NCBI GenBank assembly: GCA_016223085.1
Contig: JACRPS010000011.1
Coordinates: forward strand, 124,001-188,000
From: Chloroflexota bacterium
GTDB taxonomy: Bacteria > Chloroflexota > Anaerolineae > Aggregatilineales > Phototrophicaceae
DNA: 64,000 nt
Reading direction: 5' to 3'
Below the pieces are notes generated by a model. The model saw only the letters and a list, made by a program, of their open reading frames with translations, searched no databases and had not been told where the DNA came from. Both the position numbers and the translations under genes were made by a program. This document shows, in pieces, positions 36,765 to 46,176 of the stretch. Each line of letters begins with the position of its first letter. The stretch's first letter is position 1.

Positions 36765-38015
36765 ATGCCCAGTTTATTGAGCGTTGACGAGGCCCTGGAG
36801 CGTATCTTAAGCAGCCTGTCCCCTCTCCCTGCTGAGCGCGCCCCCCTGCTGCAATGTCTGGGGCGGGCACTGGCAGAGGATATTCGGGCGGAAACCAACT
36901 ACCCTCCTTTCCCCAATTCGAGCATGGATGGCTACGCCGTCCGCGCCGAGGATGTCGCCACTGCCAGCGCCGGGACACCGGTGCACCTGCGCCTGAGTAT
37001 GGACATCCCTGCCGGTGCTGCGCCGACCACCCCGCTGCGTTCGCACGAAGCTGCCCGCATCATGACCGGGGCGCCGCTACCACAGGGCGCCGACGCGGTG
37101 GTGCCGGTTGAGGCCACCGACGGCCAGTGGATACCTGGCAGTGAGGACAGCCTGCCGCCAGTGGTGACGATCTTCAAAAGCGTGCAGCCAGGGGATTACG
37201 TCCGGCAGTCCGGGGAAGACATCCGCGCCGGTCAGGTCGTGCTTACGGCAGGAACGACGGTGCGCGCGCCGGAGATCGGCGTGCTGGCGATGCTGGGCTG
37301 TGTTCATGCGCCGGTCACGCGGCAGCCGCGTGTTGCCATCCTGTCCACCGGCGACGAACTTGCCGACGTATACGAACCGCTGACGCCGGGCAAAATCCGC
37401 GACAGCAACAGCTATTCTCTGGCGGCGCTGGTTGCCACTTACGGCGGCATCCCGTTGCGGCTGCCAATCGCCCGCGACACGCTCGACGACGTGCGCCGCC
37501 GCTTCCGTGACGCCCTGGAACAGCGCCCCGATCTGATTCTGAGTTCTGCCGGGGTGTCGGTCGGCGCGTTTGATATTGTCCGAACGGTATTGAACGAGAT
37601 GGGCCGGGTGGAATTCTGGCGCATCAACCTGCGCCCCGGCAAGCCACTGGCCTTCGGGGAGCTTCAGGGCGTGCCGTTTTTTGGCCTGCCCGGCAATCCC
37701 GTTTCCGCGATGGTCACGTTTGACATCTTCGTCCGGCCTGTCCTGTCCAAACTCGGCAACCGCGCCGACCAGACACCAACCGTGACCGTCCACACAGCGG
37801 AAGACATCCGTTCCGACGGGCGGCGCAGCTATCTGCGCGTCCGGCTGGCGGACGAAAACGGGCAACTGGTCGCCCGGCTGACCGGCTCACAGAGTTCCGG
37901 CGTACTCACTTCGATGGTAATGGCGGACGGCCTGCTGATCGTGCCGGAGGACGTAACCTTCGTCCCTGCCGGCACGCCGCTGCCCGTGCGCCTGCTGCGT
38001 TACAATGTTCAATGA
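36765..38015 (+). CDS. moeA: Molybdopterin molybdenumtransferase MoeA
   Basis: 416 residues, the normal length. Characteristic segments include FPNSSMDGYAVRAEDVA, ARIMTGAPLPQGADAVVPVE, ILSTGDELADVYEPL with RDSNSYSLAAL, SSAGVSVGAFDIV, and FFGLPGNPVSAMVTF. It inserts molybdate into adenylated molybdopterin at the end of cofactor synthesis. It is transcribed away from rel and is followed 10 nt later by a VKOR gene, an unusual partner. moaC and moaX lie 16 kb away, so cofactor genes are scattered. Confidence 0.96.
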   Translation: MPSLLSVDEALERILSSLSPLPAERAPLLQCLGRALAEDIRAETNYPPFPNSSMDGYAVRAEDVATASAGTPVHLRLSMDIPAGAAPTTPLRSHEAARIMTGAPLPQGADAVVPVEATDGQWIPGSEDSLPPVVTIFKSVQPGDYVRQSGEDIRAGQVVLTAGTTVRAPEIGVLAMLGCVHAPVTRQPRVAILSTGDELADVYEPLTPGKIRDSNSYSLAALVATYGGIPLRLPIARDTLDDVRRRFRDALEQRPDLILSSAGVSVGAFDIVRTVLNEMGRVEFWRINLRPGKPLAFGELQGVPFFGLPGNPVSAMVTFDIFVRPVLSKLGNRADQTPTVTVHTAEDIRSDGRRSYLRVRLADENGQLVARLTGSQSSGVLTSMVMADGLLIVPEDVTFVPAGTPLPVRLLRYNVQ

Positions 38016-38025
38016 GGTGACAATT

Positions 38026-38508
38026 ATGACGTCCGTTCCCAAGACACAGGCCACCACCCAATCCGCCGCCGAACCGCGCGACTGGCTGCATACACTCTCA
38101 CTCCTGCTGGTGGTGGTCGGCATTGTGATTTCCGGCTACCTGAGCTATACCAAACTGACCAACGTTTCCGTCATCTGCGCCGAAGGCGAATCGTTTAACT
38201 GTGATGCCGTCACCAGCAGCGTCTACGGCAAGGTCGCCGGCATCCCGGTAGCCTACCTGGGGCTAGCCGCCTACCTGTTCATCGGGGCGCTGCTGCTGCT
38301 GGAACGCCGCGTCACCTTCGTTCAGGAATACGGCATCATGCTGCTGTTCGGCGTGACGCTGTTTGGCTTTATCTACTCAATGTTCCTGGTGTACGTGCAG
38401 GCCGCGATTTTGAAGTCGTTCTGCGTGTGGTGTCTGGGGCACGAGGTGGTGATGACGCTGCTGTTTGTACTGTCCAGCCTACGCCTGTACCGCAGTTTGA
38501 AGGTCTAG
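38026..38508 (+). CDS. Vitamin K epoxide reductase (VKOR) family membrane protein
   Basis: 160 residues, GAGGTG eight bases before the ATG. Four transmembrane helices. The loop cysteine pair is VICAEGESFNCDAV (about 45-54) and the quinone-site CxxC is FCVWC (about 132-135), both complete. Bacterial VKOR reoxidises DsbA-like thioredoxins using quinones during disulfide formation outside the membrane. No fused or adjacent thioredoxin is seen. Co-transcribed with moeA. Confidence 0.92.
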   Translation: MTSVPKTQATTQSAAEPRDWLHTLSLLLVVVGIVISGYLSYTKLTNVSVICAEGESFNCDAVTSSVYGKVAGIPVAYLGLAAYLFIGALLLLERRVTFVQEYGIMLLFGVTLFGFIYSMFLVYVQAAILKSFCVWCLGHEVVMTLLFVLSSLRLYRSLKV

Positions 38509-38519
38509 TCCGTAAACAG

Positions 38520-38547
38520 GTAGGGACACGGCATGCCGTGTCCCTAC
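38520..38547. repeat. Palindrome 11 (GGCATGCC type)
   Basis: Perfect 28-nt palindrome, arms GTAGGGACACGGCA and its complement with no loop. Identical base for base to palindrome 18. It is 11 nt after the VKOR stop. Confidence 0.95.
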
Positions 38548-38579
38548 AAACATTTATCCTACCGGTTTAGAGTCGTCGG

Positions 38580-39305
38580 CTATTTGCCGGAATGATGCCG
38601 CAGCGTGCGGGCGAAGATTTCTTCGCGTTCCTCGTAGCGGCGCTGTTTGTCGCGCTTGCGGTCCTTGCGGTCGCGGCGGCGCGGCAGTTCACCTTCCATC
38701 GCCTGCCGCAGCGCCAGTTCCATCGCCGTCGGCACGTCGCTGTCATCATCGTCGTCGGCAGCCGCCATCTGGGCAGCCGTGGGCGCTTCGGCGGCTTTCA
38801 GGCTCATGTCAATCTGGCGCTTCTTGCGGTTGACCTTAATCACGCGGCCTTCCACCACGTCACCCACCTTCACCACGTCCGACGGAGAATTCACAAAGCC
38901 GCTGGACAGTTCGGACACATGCACCATCGCGTCACGCTCCGCGCCCACGTCCAGGAACGCGCCGTAGCTTTCCAGCCGTGTCACCGTGCCGCGCAGGGTC
39001 ATGCCTTCGCGGATGTCCTCCCAGGTGACCGCCGGCGGTTTCACCAGCGACAGCGCCACGCGCCCGGCGTCCTTGTCCACCTTCAGCACGTAAGCGGTGA
39101 TTTCGTCGCCCGGCTTCACCACGTCTTCGACGTTGCGAACGTTGGGTTTGCCCAGTTGGGAGATGTGTAGCAAGGCATCCTGTCCAATGCCAATGTCTAC
39201 AAAAGCGCCGTATAACTCCAGGCGCTTCACGGTGCCTTTGACCTCCTGCCGAGGCACCAGATCGCCCAAAGACTTGGGCGCGTTTGTACCCATCTGTTCA
39301 CTCAT
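38580..39305 (-). CDS. RNA-binding protein with two S1 domains
   Basis: 241 residues. Two S1 (OB-fold) domains at about 17-87 and 96-168 each show the family pattern (VKRLELYGAFVDIG...DALLHISQL and VTRLESYGAFLDVGA...MVHVSEL). A short acidic stretch, ADDDDDSD, and a strongly basic tail, RRRDRKDRKRDKQRR, follow. Proteins like this bind single-stranded RNA, often on the ribosome or in RNA decay; it is a shortened relative of ribosomal protein S1. The tail may bind rRNA (inference). Confidence 0.85.
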   Translation of the reverse strand: MSEQMGTNAPKSLGDLVPRQEVKGTVKRLELYGAFVDIGIGQDALLHISQLGKPNVRNVEDVVKPGDEITAYVLKVDKDAGRVALSLVKPPAVTWEDIREGMTLRGTVTRLESYGAFLDVGAERDAMVHVSELSSGFVNSPSDVVKVGDVVEGRVIKVNRKKRQIDMSLKAAEAPTAAQMAAADDDDDSDVPTAMELALRQAMEGELPRRRDRKDRKRDKQRRYEEREEIFARTLRHHSGK

Positions 39306-39378
39306 ATCCTTGCCTTGCTCCTTTTAAGCTCTGCTATTGCTCTCAACTGCCGACACGTCAGCAGCATGGTTGACTCGA

Positions 39379-40068
39379 TTATCCGTTCGGTGTTGGCGTT
39401 AGCGTGACTTCTGGCGTGACTTCAAATTCTGCCTCCGGCGCGTCCGCACGATAGGTTTCAAACGGCGCGTAACCCTCCCAGGCATGGAGTTTGCTGGTTT
39501 TGATCGTTAAATCCATGTCCTTTGCAGTAGCATACAGCGCGCCGATGACTTCGCTCTCCGGCTTCAGTTCCGCCTGCGCCCCCGCCACAAACGACACGAC
39601 GATGAAGTTTTGCTCCGGGTAGAACAGGTAAACGACCGCCTGATCGTCCGTCACGGTTGTGCCCAGCGCGTACTTCGGCTCGCCATGCGCTTCCAGCACC
39701 TGCTCAACGGTCATGTCCGGCGCGAAACTGAGCGAGATGAAGCTGACGGTCTGGCCGTCCTCGCTCACCATCTGGCAGCACGGGTCACCATCAGTCTTGC
39801 TCCACTGCGCGCCAATCGCCGTGCCTTCCTGCGCGTTCTGCACCTGCGGGTCGCTCAGACGCGCGTCGTCCTCGACAATCGTCAGCGCCTCGCTCCAACT
39901 GGTTTCGCCCGGCGTGATGCCGTTCCAGCACGGGGCTTCGCAAGGTTCGTTAGTGATTAAGCTGGTATCGTTCAGGAGTTTGTCGTTGCGTAGGACAGGG
40001 GGCGGAGCGCACGCGGCAACAAAAAGAACCAGGAGAATCAAACCTGGGACGAGCAAACGAAAATTCAT
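39379..40068 (-). CDS. Lipoprotein with PCxxPCW motif, unknown
   Basis: 229 residues from the ATG at 40068, giving a clean lipoprotein signal with lipobox VAAC at about 20. The start region of the mature protein has EPCEAPCWNGITPGE, a pattern I associate with abundant Chloroflexota lipoproteins. The rest is hydrophilic with no recognised domain and ends in VTLTPTPNG. It is probably anchored on the outer face of the membrane. Function unknown. Confidence 0.7.
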   Translation of the reverse strand: MNFRLLVPGLILLVLFVAACAPPPVLRNDKLLNDTSLITNEPCEAPCWNGITPGETSWSEALTIVEDDARLSDPQVQNAQEGTAIGAQWSKTDGDPCCQMVSEDGQTVSFISLSFAPDMTVEQVLEAHGEPKYALGTTVTDDQAVVYLFYPEQNFIVVSFVAGAQAELKPESEVIGALYATAKDMDLTIKTSKLHAWEGYAPFETYRADAPEAEFEVTPEVTLTPTPNG

Positions 40069-40109
40069 CGGGTGGTCGCTTTCAATTGATTTTGCGGCTG
40101 CCAATCTAC

Positions 40110-40136
40110 AGGGGCAAACCGTTACGGCTTGCCCCT
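40110..40136. repeat. Palindrome 12 (GGGGCAAACCG type)
   Basis: Arms AGGGGCAAACCG and CGGCTTGCCCCT with one mismatch around TTA, 20 nt after the stop of the 40157 gene. Confidence 0.75.
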
Positions 40137-40156
40137 TATTCTAACGCTTTTTCGGC

Positions 40157-42328
40157 CTAATTCAACCGTAGGGTTAACCGATAGTCGCCGGCGGTCACAC
40201 CATAGCGTGCGCCAAAATGCGTGGCTATGATAATGTATCGCCCGTCTTCTGGCAAGGTAAACTCGTTGATGAGCGAGTTGGTGGTATCGCGGTTGGCATC
40301 GTCGTTTTCGGCGATCTGCACATTGTTCGGGTCAATCAGGAACAGCACCGGGTCCAGCGTACCGTTCAGCCCTTCCAGGCTGATCGTCACCACGTCGCCG
40401 GTCTCGCCATCAAACAGATACACGTCAAACTTCTTATTCAGGCGGATGCTGCCTGTGACGGTTTCGCCGCTGGTCAGCACGCGAGCCGTTTCCAGCAGCG
40501 GCGCGTAATCCTGCGCCAGCGAACTCGAATCCAGGCGCAGGCTGGTGCCGATGATGCCGCCCTCACCCGCCGTGATCGTGCCGTCGGTGTTGATGAAGAA
40601 GCTGGTCAGGTAGCGTTCAGTCGGCTGAAGTGCCTGGGTGACGGAATGCACCAACTGTTCGTTGGCGACCACGTTCAGCACAAACTGCACGGTCGCGGTC
40701 GGATCGTTGCACTGGTTCTGATACCACACCTCAACCTCATATGCGCCGGGCGCAGGCAGGCGTCCCTGCGGCCAGTAGATGTACGATACCGGGCTGCCGT
40801 CCGAAGCGCGGCAGTTCACATTGCCGTCGGCAGCCAGTTGACCGCCGGTGGCGGCCACTCGCGGATTATCGTCAAAGATGGCGTTGCCCTGCGGGTCGCG
40901 CACCAGCAGTTGCAGGTCGGCAGCGGTTGCCCATTGCAGGCTGACTTCAACCGAACCGGCGGGTAGATCGGGGAAGTTCGGTGCAACCCCCTGTGTGACC
41001 GCGCCGGACAGGGTGATCGAGTACTCGCCTTCCGTGCCACCGATGTCCTGCCCGTAGCGCGTGGCGATCACTGTGTACTGCCCGTTGAGGATGAGCGACA
41101 GGTTCGCCACCAGCGAATCCGTCACGCCCTCGGCAGCGTCGTCGTTAAAAGCCACCAGATTGCCGTTCGGGTCGAGGATTAACACCTGCGGGTCGAGGTT
41201 GCCGGAACTGGCATTCATGGCGATGGAGATGATATCGCCGGCCTGCCCGGCAAAGGTGTAGCCCTGGTACGGCTGCGCGCTGGTGATCGCGCCGGTCACG
41301 GCAGTGCCAAAGGTCAGCGGCTGGCGCGGCACCTGGAGCGCGGCGGGCTGGACCACCGGCGGGTCTACCTTCACGCCGCTGCTGCCAGCATTAACTGTGC
41401 CGTCAGCGTTCACGCGGAAGCTGGCAATAAACACCTGGTTCGGGCGCAGCGTGCCCTCAAACGCCGGTACTGCCACCCCGTCTACCGTCGCATTCAGCGT
41501 AAACGATACGGGGTCGGTCGTCGGGCAGTTATCCAGCGGCTGGTAATACACCAGCAGTTCATAGCTGCCGGTCGGAACCACACCTGCGGGCCACGTCGCC
41601 GTTTCCGTCGGCGTGTCGGCGGTGACGTTGGCGCACACACTGTTAACGTTAACGCCAAACTGACCACCACTCTCAACCGTCGGCGTGTTAAAGAACAGGC
41701 TGCCGCCCACCGGGTCGCGCACTTCCAGATCGAGATTAGCGGTCGCGTTCCACGTCAGCGACACCTGCAACCCGGTTGCTGTCAGCAGTTCACCCGGCGG
41801 CGTAAACCCAACCGCAGCGGCAGTCGCTTCTGGCGTGGCTTCTGGCGCTGTGGTGGCTTCTGCTGTCGCTTCTGCTGTTACGTCCGGCGTCGCCGCAGCA
41901 GTTGCCTCTGCCGTTACGCCGGCTGCCGGTGGCACGACCGCCAGCGACAGTTCAAACGAAGCCGCGCCGCTGACCGCGCCGGTGCGCAGTACAGTTATGT
42001 AATAGGTGTCGTCCTTCGGCAGAATCACATCCGACAGCGTTACCGTATCGCCGGCTGCTGCGCCCTGGCTGATCGCATTGCCGTTGGAATCGGTCAGCAC
42101 CAGCGCCAGTCCGTCCGCGCCGGTGGCCGTCAGCTTCACCGATTGCCCGGCAGTCCCGACGAAGGTGTAAACCTGCGTCAGATTATTGGCGTCCAGCGTT
42201 CCTTCCGTCACCACGCCCGGCGTCAGGTTGCGGGCTGTCTGCGCCAGCACCAGCGAGGCCGACAGCGCCACGATCACAAGCAGCGGTAGCAATACCCGCA
42301 GACCATTCTTATGCAGTTGAGAGAACAT
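40157..42328 (-). CDS. Secreted protein with duplicated PPC and DUF2135-like modules
   Basis: 723 residues with a Sec signal (LLPLLVIVALSASLVLAQ, cut near 30). Three pre-peptidase C-terminal (PPC) beta-sandwich units lie near 35-130, 335-440 and 620-723, each with GDVVTIS-like and DPVLFLID-like strands. Between them, two units near 170-320 and 445-600 repeat the scheme SLTWNATANLDLEVRDPVGG / SLQWATAADLQLLVRDPQGN, then WPxGxxPxGxYE(L/V), an array close to YfaP/DUF2135. An Ala-Thr-Glu linker at about 140-165 is low complexity. No catalytic domain is seen. Probably a surface adhesin or carbohydrate-binding protein (inference). Confidence 0.75.
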   Translation of the reverse strand: MFSQLHKNGLRVLLPLLVIVALSASLVLAQTARNLTPGVVTEGTLDANNLTQVYTFVGTAGQSVKLTATGADGLALVLTDSNGNAISQGAAAGDTVTLSDVILPKDDTYYITVLRTGAVSGAASFELSLAVVPPAAGVTAEATAAATPDVTAEATAEATTAPEATPEATAAAVGFTPPGELLTATGLQVSLTWNATANLDLEVRDPVGGSLFFNTPTVESGGQFGVNVNSVCANVTADTPTETATWPAGVVPTGSYELLVYYQPLDNCPTTDPVSFTLNATVDGVAVPAFEGTLRPNQVFIASFRVNADGTVNAGSSGVKVDPPVVQPAALQVPRQPLTFGTAVTGAITSAQPYQGYTFAGQAGDIISIAMNASSGNLDPQVLILDPNGNLVAFNDDAAEGVTDSLVANLSLILNGQYTVIATRYGQDIGGTEGEYSITLSGAVTQGVAPNFPDLPAGSVEVSLQWATAADLQLLVRDPQGNAIFDDNPRVAATGGQLAADGNVNCRASDGSPVSYIYWPQGRLPAPGAYEVEVWYQNQCNDPTATVQFVLNVVANEQLVHSVTQALQPTERYLTSFFINTDGTITAGEGGIIGTSLRLDSSSLAQDYAPLLETARVLTSGETVTGSIRLNKKFDVYLFDGETGDVVTISLEGLNGTLDPVLFLIDPNNVQIAENDDANRDTTNSLINEFTLPEDGRYIIIATHFGARYGVTAGDYRLTLRLN

Positions 42329-42429
42329 GTTAATGGTCGCTCCTGGTTAAGGTTACGAAAACCGTTGAGGGCAAAGTGTAGCCCATTCGCCGCCTGACCG
42401 CCATACGCTTGTGCGACGGTTCACCGACG

Positions 42430-43677
42430 TTAGGGGTTGGCCGGTTGCGGCGTGGCAGGCTGAACCGGCGAGAGTTCAACAAAGCTGGTGGTGCCCTCAA
42501 CCACGTCAATGATCTTCGACACACGCTGGCCGTCCACGTTGGCGATCACCTCGTAGCGGCCAACCGGCACGTCCGCTACCACGAAGTTTTCCTGCCACAG
42601 CGGGTCAGCATTAACATCGGTCGGCGTGTCATCGTAGATGTAGGTTGTGGTGGAATCGGTGACGAGGCCGGTGCGCCAGTCGCGCACGGTCACCAGTTCG
42701 TCGTCCAGCAGGTTGCCGCGTGCGTCCACCACCCGCCCGGCGATTACGCCCGTGCCGACGTAGGGCACCATCCACAGCAGCGGATTATAGGTATCGCCGT
42801 ATCGCTGGCCGCCCAGGCGCACTTCAAAATGGACGTGCGGCCCACTGACACGCCCGGTATTGCCCACCAGGCCAATCGGGTCGCCCGCGTTGACAACCTG
42901 CCCCGGCGTCACCAGCACCGCCGACAGGTGCGCGTACAGGGTGTTTAACGGCTGGCCGCGATAGCCAAAATCGTGCTCGATAAACACCGCGTTGCCATAG
43001 CTGAAGGTGTTCTGGAAGCCGCCCCCCGCCCATACTACTGTGCCGGAACCGGCGGCGCGCACCGTCTGCCCGACCGGATTGGGCATGTCAATCCCGTTAT
43101 GAATCCGGTAAGGATTATCCTTAAGTGGCCCGCGTGAGCCGTAGGGATAGGAGAACAGCGCGAAGTTGGTGGCGTTGGAATCCACCGGACGGATAAACCA
43201 GTAATGGTCGCGCCCCAGCGGGTCGCGCGAAATCGGCGGAATCAGCGGCGGCGGCTGCCACACCGACGGCGGTCGCGTAACCGACTGCGCCGTGATCGCC
43301 AGTTCTTCCGTGCCTGCCGGCGAGGGCGTCGGGCCGGGGCGCGTCGGCGTTACGATGGCGTTGATCGTTGGTCGCAGATCGGCGCTCACATCGGCGGGCG
43401 GAATCGGAATTAGATTGGTGTCGCCCGCCGGGGGCAGTGTTGGCGGCACAAACGGTGTGCCAATGGGCGGAATCGTCGGTAGTGGCGTGCTGTTGCTGCC
43501 AAATCCGGCCCGCAAAATTGCCTGCCAGCCGCCTGCGTCCGCCGTCGGCTGCTGCTCGGTCGGGATAATCGTGCGCAGCGCCGGCACCGGCTGTGCGTTG
43601 CGCCAGACCACGAAGCCAAAGCCGCCCATCGCCACCAGTACCAGCAGTATTGCCGGTAAACCACCCTGTCTGCGCAT
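42430..43677 (-). CDS. M23 family metallopeptidase (LytM-type), membrane anchored
   Basis: 415 residues, GGAG four bases before TAGG and the ATG. An N-terminal anchor helix (about 8-25) and a P-rich linker (about 60-150) precede the M23 domain (about 185-310). It has zinc-binding HNGIDMPNP, a middle YAHLSAVLVTPGQ, and PHVHFEVRL with the HxH pair. A C-terminal 95-residue beta domain with GRVVDARGN resembles a carboxypeptidase regulatory-like Ig fold. The enzyme likely cleaves peptidoglycan crosslinks outside the membrane. The stop is 102 nt before the secreted PPC protein gene. Confidence 0.9.
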   Translation of the reverse strand: MRRQGGLPAILLVLVAMGGFGFVVWRNAQPVPALRTIIPTEQQPTADAGGWQAILRAGFGSNSTPLPTIPPIGTPFVPPTLPPAGDTNLIPIPPADVSADLRPTINAIVTPTRPGPTPSPAGTEELAITAQSVTRPPSVWQPPPLIPPISRDPLGRDHYWFIRPVDSNATNFALFSYPYGSRGPLKDNPYRIHNGIDMPNPVGQTVRAAGSGTVVWAGGGFQNTFSYGNAVFIEHDFGYRGQPLNTLYAHLSAVLVTPGQVVNAGDPIGLVGNTGRVSGPHVHFEVRLGGQRYGDTYNPLLWMVPYVGTGVIAGRVVDARGNLLDDELVTVRDWRTGLVTDSTTTYIYDDTPTDVNADPLWQENFVVADVPVGRYEVIANVDGQRVSKIIDVVEGTTSFVELSPVQPATPQPANP

Positions 43678-43706
43678 CCTACTCCAACCTATCCTGATTT
43701 AATAAC

Positions 43707-43769
43707 CTCACCCCCACTCGCTGCGTTCGTTTGCCCTCTCCATTTGATGGAAAGGGGTCAGGGGGTGAG
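43707..43769. repeat. Imperfect inverted repeat, CTCACCCCC type
   Basis: Outer arms CTCACCCCC (43707-43715) and GGGGGTGAG (43761-43769) are perfect. Inside, CCAT/ATGG (43739-43742, 43747-43750) pair too. It fills the gap between the propeller protein and the M23 gene. Similar CCTCACCCCC...GGGGGTGAGG repeats are widespread in bacterial genomes. Confidence 0.7.
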
Positions 43770-43776
43770 ATTGTGC

Positions 43777-45960
43777 TTACGATTCGTCTGTTGTCTCGGC
43801 CTGCGGCGCGGTGGTCGTCGGTGTGGGCGCAAAGCCGCCCAACTGCCCATCGGTGTACAGTTCGCGCATCGCGGGATACCAGGTCAGGCCGTCGGTCTTA
43901 CGGAACAGCCAGTAGTTGATGCTGTTCACGTTGGCGCGCCAGTCGGTGCCCGCCGGTACGCGCTGCCAGCCGTAATCCGCCGCAAGCTGCGTGAAGTCTA
44001 TGTAATAGCCGGTGGGAACTTCCGGCTTCAGCCGCCCGCCCTGATCGTACGCCTCAACGTCGCCCAGGTTGCGGCTGGCGAGGTCCCAGGGTATCTGGCG
44101 CAACGGTTCGCCCAACTGCCCGGACTGCGCTTCGTCGGTCACACGCACGTACACCCGCCAGTAGGTATTGATGTCCAGGTCTTCCCGCACGATTTCCATA
44201 CGCGCCGGGAAGCCAACCACCAGATTCCGGTTCACGCCGAACTGCCGCCCGGTCATGTACCAGTTGCGCCGTTCCTCGCCCGGCTGCGGCAGGCGGTCGA
44301 GCGCCCAGAAGGCGTCTTCCAGTTCACCCAGGAAATCCCATCCGGCGGCCTCCAGGGCGCGTTCACGCAGCGCATTAAACGAATCGTTAACACGCTCGTT
44401 AAGATAGGCGCTGGGCGCGGTCACACCCAGCAGCGTATCCAGCTTGTAGAGACCATCCGCGTCCGGCGGGTTCTGCTGCTCAACAAACAATGGCTGCGCC
44501 ACACCCACCGGCAAACCGCCGGAATTTACCAGCGCGGCGGGCAGTGGTGCGCTCGTCCAGGTGGGGCGCGACGAACCAAGTGGCACTTGCAGCACCAGTG
44601 TCGAAATGCCGGACTCGGTGAACGGCGAGACAATCAACTGCGTGCTGTCAAACGAATCCACCGCAAATACCAGACTCGCCCCGTTGGGCGCCCACGCGGG
44701 CGTACGCCCGCGTTCCAGCACCTGCGCTTCGGTCTGCGGCTCATCGGCGGGTTTAACAAAAACTTTGTACGCGCCTTCGTCGAGGGCGCTGAAGGCCAGC
44801 AGCTTGCCGTCGGGACTCCATACCGGGCGGTCTTCCTGCCGGGTGGGTGAAGCCGTCAGGTTCACGGCGGCTTCGTCGTCCGGGTTATCCAGCGAGAACA
44901 CGTACATGTCGGCGTTACCATCCCGCAACGAGATATAGGCGATGCGCCGCCCATCCGGTGACCACGCCGGCGAGAAATCCGGCGCGGGGTTCGACGTTAC
45001 CCGCAGCGCCGGCTGTGAGCCATCAATTGGCACAACGTAGATGTCGAGATTGTTGCCCTGGTAGCTTTCGTAGGCCAGCCACAGGCCGTCAGGACTCCAG
45101 CTAGGCGCGCCCTGGAACGAGAGTTCATAGGTCAGGCGCGTAGTGGTGCCGGTCGCCGGTTCGTACAGGTAAATTTCCCAGTTGCCGTCCTGATTCGAGG
45201 CGTACGCCAGCCGCCGCCCATCCGGCGACCAGGCCGGGTCGCGTTCGTCCTGCGGGCTGTTGGTCAGGCGCAGTGGAGCGCGGCTGCCAACGTTGACCAC
45301 CCAAATGTCACTCTGCCCGCGTTCCCGCACGGTGTAAGCCAGACTCCCACGTACTTCCAGCACGGCAGGCAGCGGTGTCGCCGTCGGCACGGCGGTCGCG
45401 GGCAAATTCGGCGCGGTGGGTACGGGCGTGCCGGGCGTGGTATCCTCAAAGTTTAACAAAGCTACCCCGGACGGCGGCGTGACCGGCGCACGATTGCCGG
45501 GATTGGTCGCCCACCAGACCACAAACAGCAGGACTGCCAGCAGCACCACCATCATGCCGCTGAGGACGCGGTTCTGCGCCCGTAGCGGGTCTTCCGTCAG
45601 CGTGGCTTCCAGTTCGGCGCGGGCGGCCCGGCGCGCCATCGTACCGGATACGGACGACCCGGCGGACTGCGCCGTGCGCCGCCCCAGCCCCAGCATCGCC
45701 AGCGCGCCACCGCCAATCGTCCCAAACAGGAAACGAAAGACCGGCCAGAATATTCCAGCCACCCGGCGCAGCAGCGCAAACACCAGGCGGCCAACACCTA
45801 GCACAAGCATAAACAGGCCGCCAAACACGGTGAAGACAGCCCGACGCGTCGAACGGGTGGCAATCGTCACGCCATCAAGCGTGACATTCACCAGCGCCAC
45901 ACTGCTTTTTAACACAACAACGCCGACTTTATCCGTCAGGCGATAAGCACGTACCAGCAT
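43777..45960 (-). CDS. Membrane protein with PD40/TolB-like beta-propeller
   Basis: 727 residues from the ATG at 45960. Hydrophobic helices near 40-75 and 150-175 anchor it. From about 215 to 480, at least five PD40 repeats carry the xWSPDGRxIAY signature (AWSPDGRRLAYAS, SWSPDGLWLAYES, AWSPDGRRIAYIS, VWSPDGKLLAFSA), as in TolB. The final 250 residues, with NWYMTGRQFGVNR and NINYWLFRKTDG-like stretches, form a domain I do not recognise. It probably displays a propeller on the outer face. Upstream of the M23 peptidase on the same strand, so likely co-expressed. Confidence 0.78.
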   Translation of the reverse strand: MLVRAYRLTDKVGVVVLKSSVALVNVTLDGVTIATRSTRRAVFTVFGGLFMLVLGVGRLVFALLRRVAGIFWPVFRFLFGTIGGGALAMLGLGRRTAQSAGSSVSGTMARRAARAELEATLTEDPLRAQNRVLSGMMVVLLAVLLFVVWWATNPGNRAPVTPPSGVALLNFEDTTPGTPVPTAPNLPATAVPTATPLPAVLEVRGSLAYTVRERGQSDIWVVNVGSRAPLRLTNSPQDERDPAWSPDGRRLAYASNQDGNWEIYLYEPATGTTTRLTYELSFQGAPSWSPDGLWLAYESYQGNNLDIYVVPIDGSQPALRVTSNPAPDFSPAWSPDGRRIAYISLRDGNADMYVFSLDNPDDEAAVNLTASPTRQEDRPVWSPDGKLLAFSALDEGAYKVFVKPADEPQTEAQVLERGRTPAWAPNGASLVFAVDSFDSTQLIVSPFTESGISTLVLQVPLGSSRPTWTSAPLPAALVNSGGLPVGVAQPLFVEQQNPPDADGLYKLDTLLGVTAPSAYLNERVNDSFNALRERALEAAGWDFLGELEDAFWALDRLPQPGEERRNWYMTGRQFGVNRNLVVGFPARMEIVREDLDINTYWRVYVRVTDEAQSGQLGEPLRQIPWDLASRNLGDVEAYDQGGRLKPEVPTGYYIDFTQLAADYGWQRVPAGTDWRANVNSINYWLFRKTDGLTWYPAMRELYTDGQLGGFAPTPTTTAPQAETTDES

Positions 45961-46114
45961 TCTCAAACATCTCGTTGGTCAAAAACACACCCGTTCATTG
46001 TACTGGCAAACGGCAAGTCCGGCAATTTGCCCCGTCGCTGCCAACCCATAAATTGTCGTGAGGCCAGGCAGTGACCTGTCCCGCCCCGAATAAAAAAGCT
46101 CGCCACCAGCTAAA

Positions 46115-46143
46115 TTGACCGGCTATAAATAATGGTGTAACTT
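46115..46143 (+). promoter_or_regulatory. Weak promoter candidate for the LysM-YkuD gene
   Basis: TTGACC (46115-46120), 17 nt, TAACTT (46138-46143), about 34 nt before the ATG at 46177. The remainder of the 216-nt divergent gap shows nothing recognisable. Confidence 0.3.
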
Positions 46144-46176
46144 TATAGACATCGCTCGTAGTTCAGGAGTCGCTGC

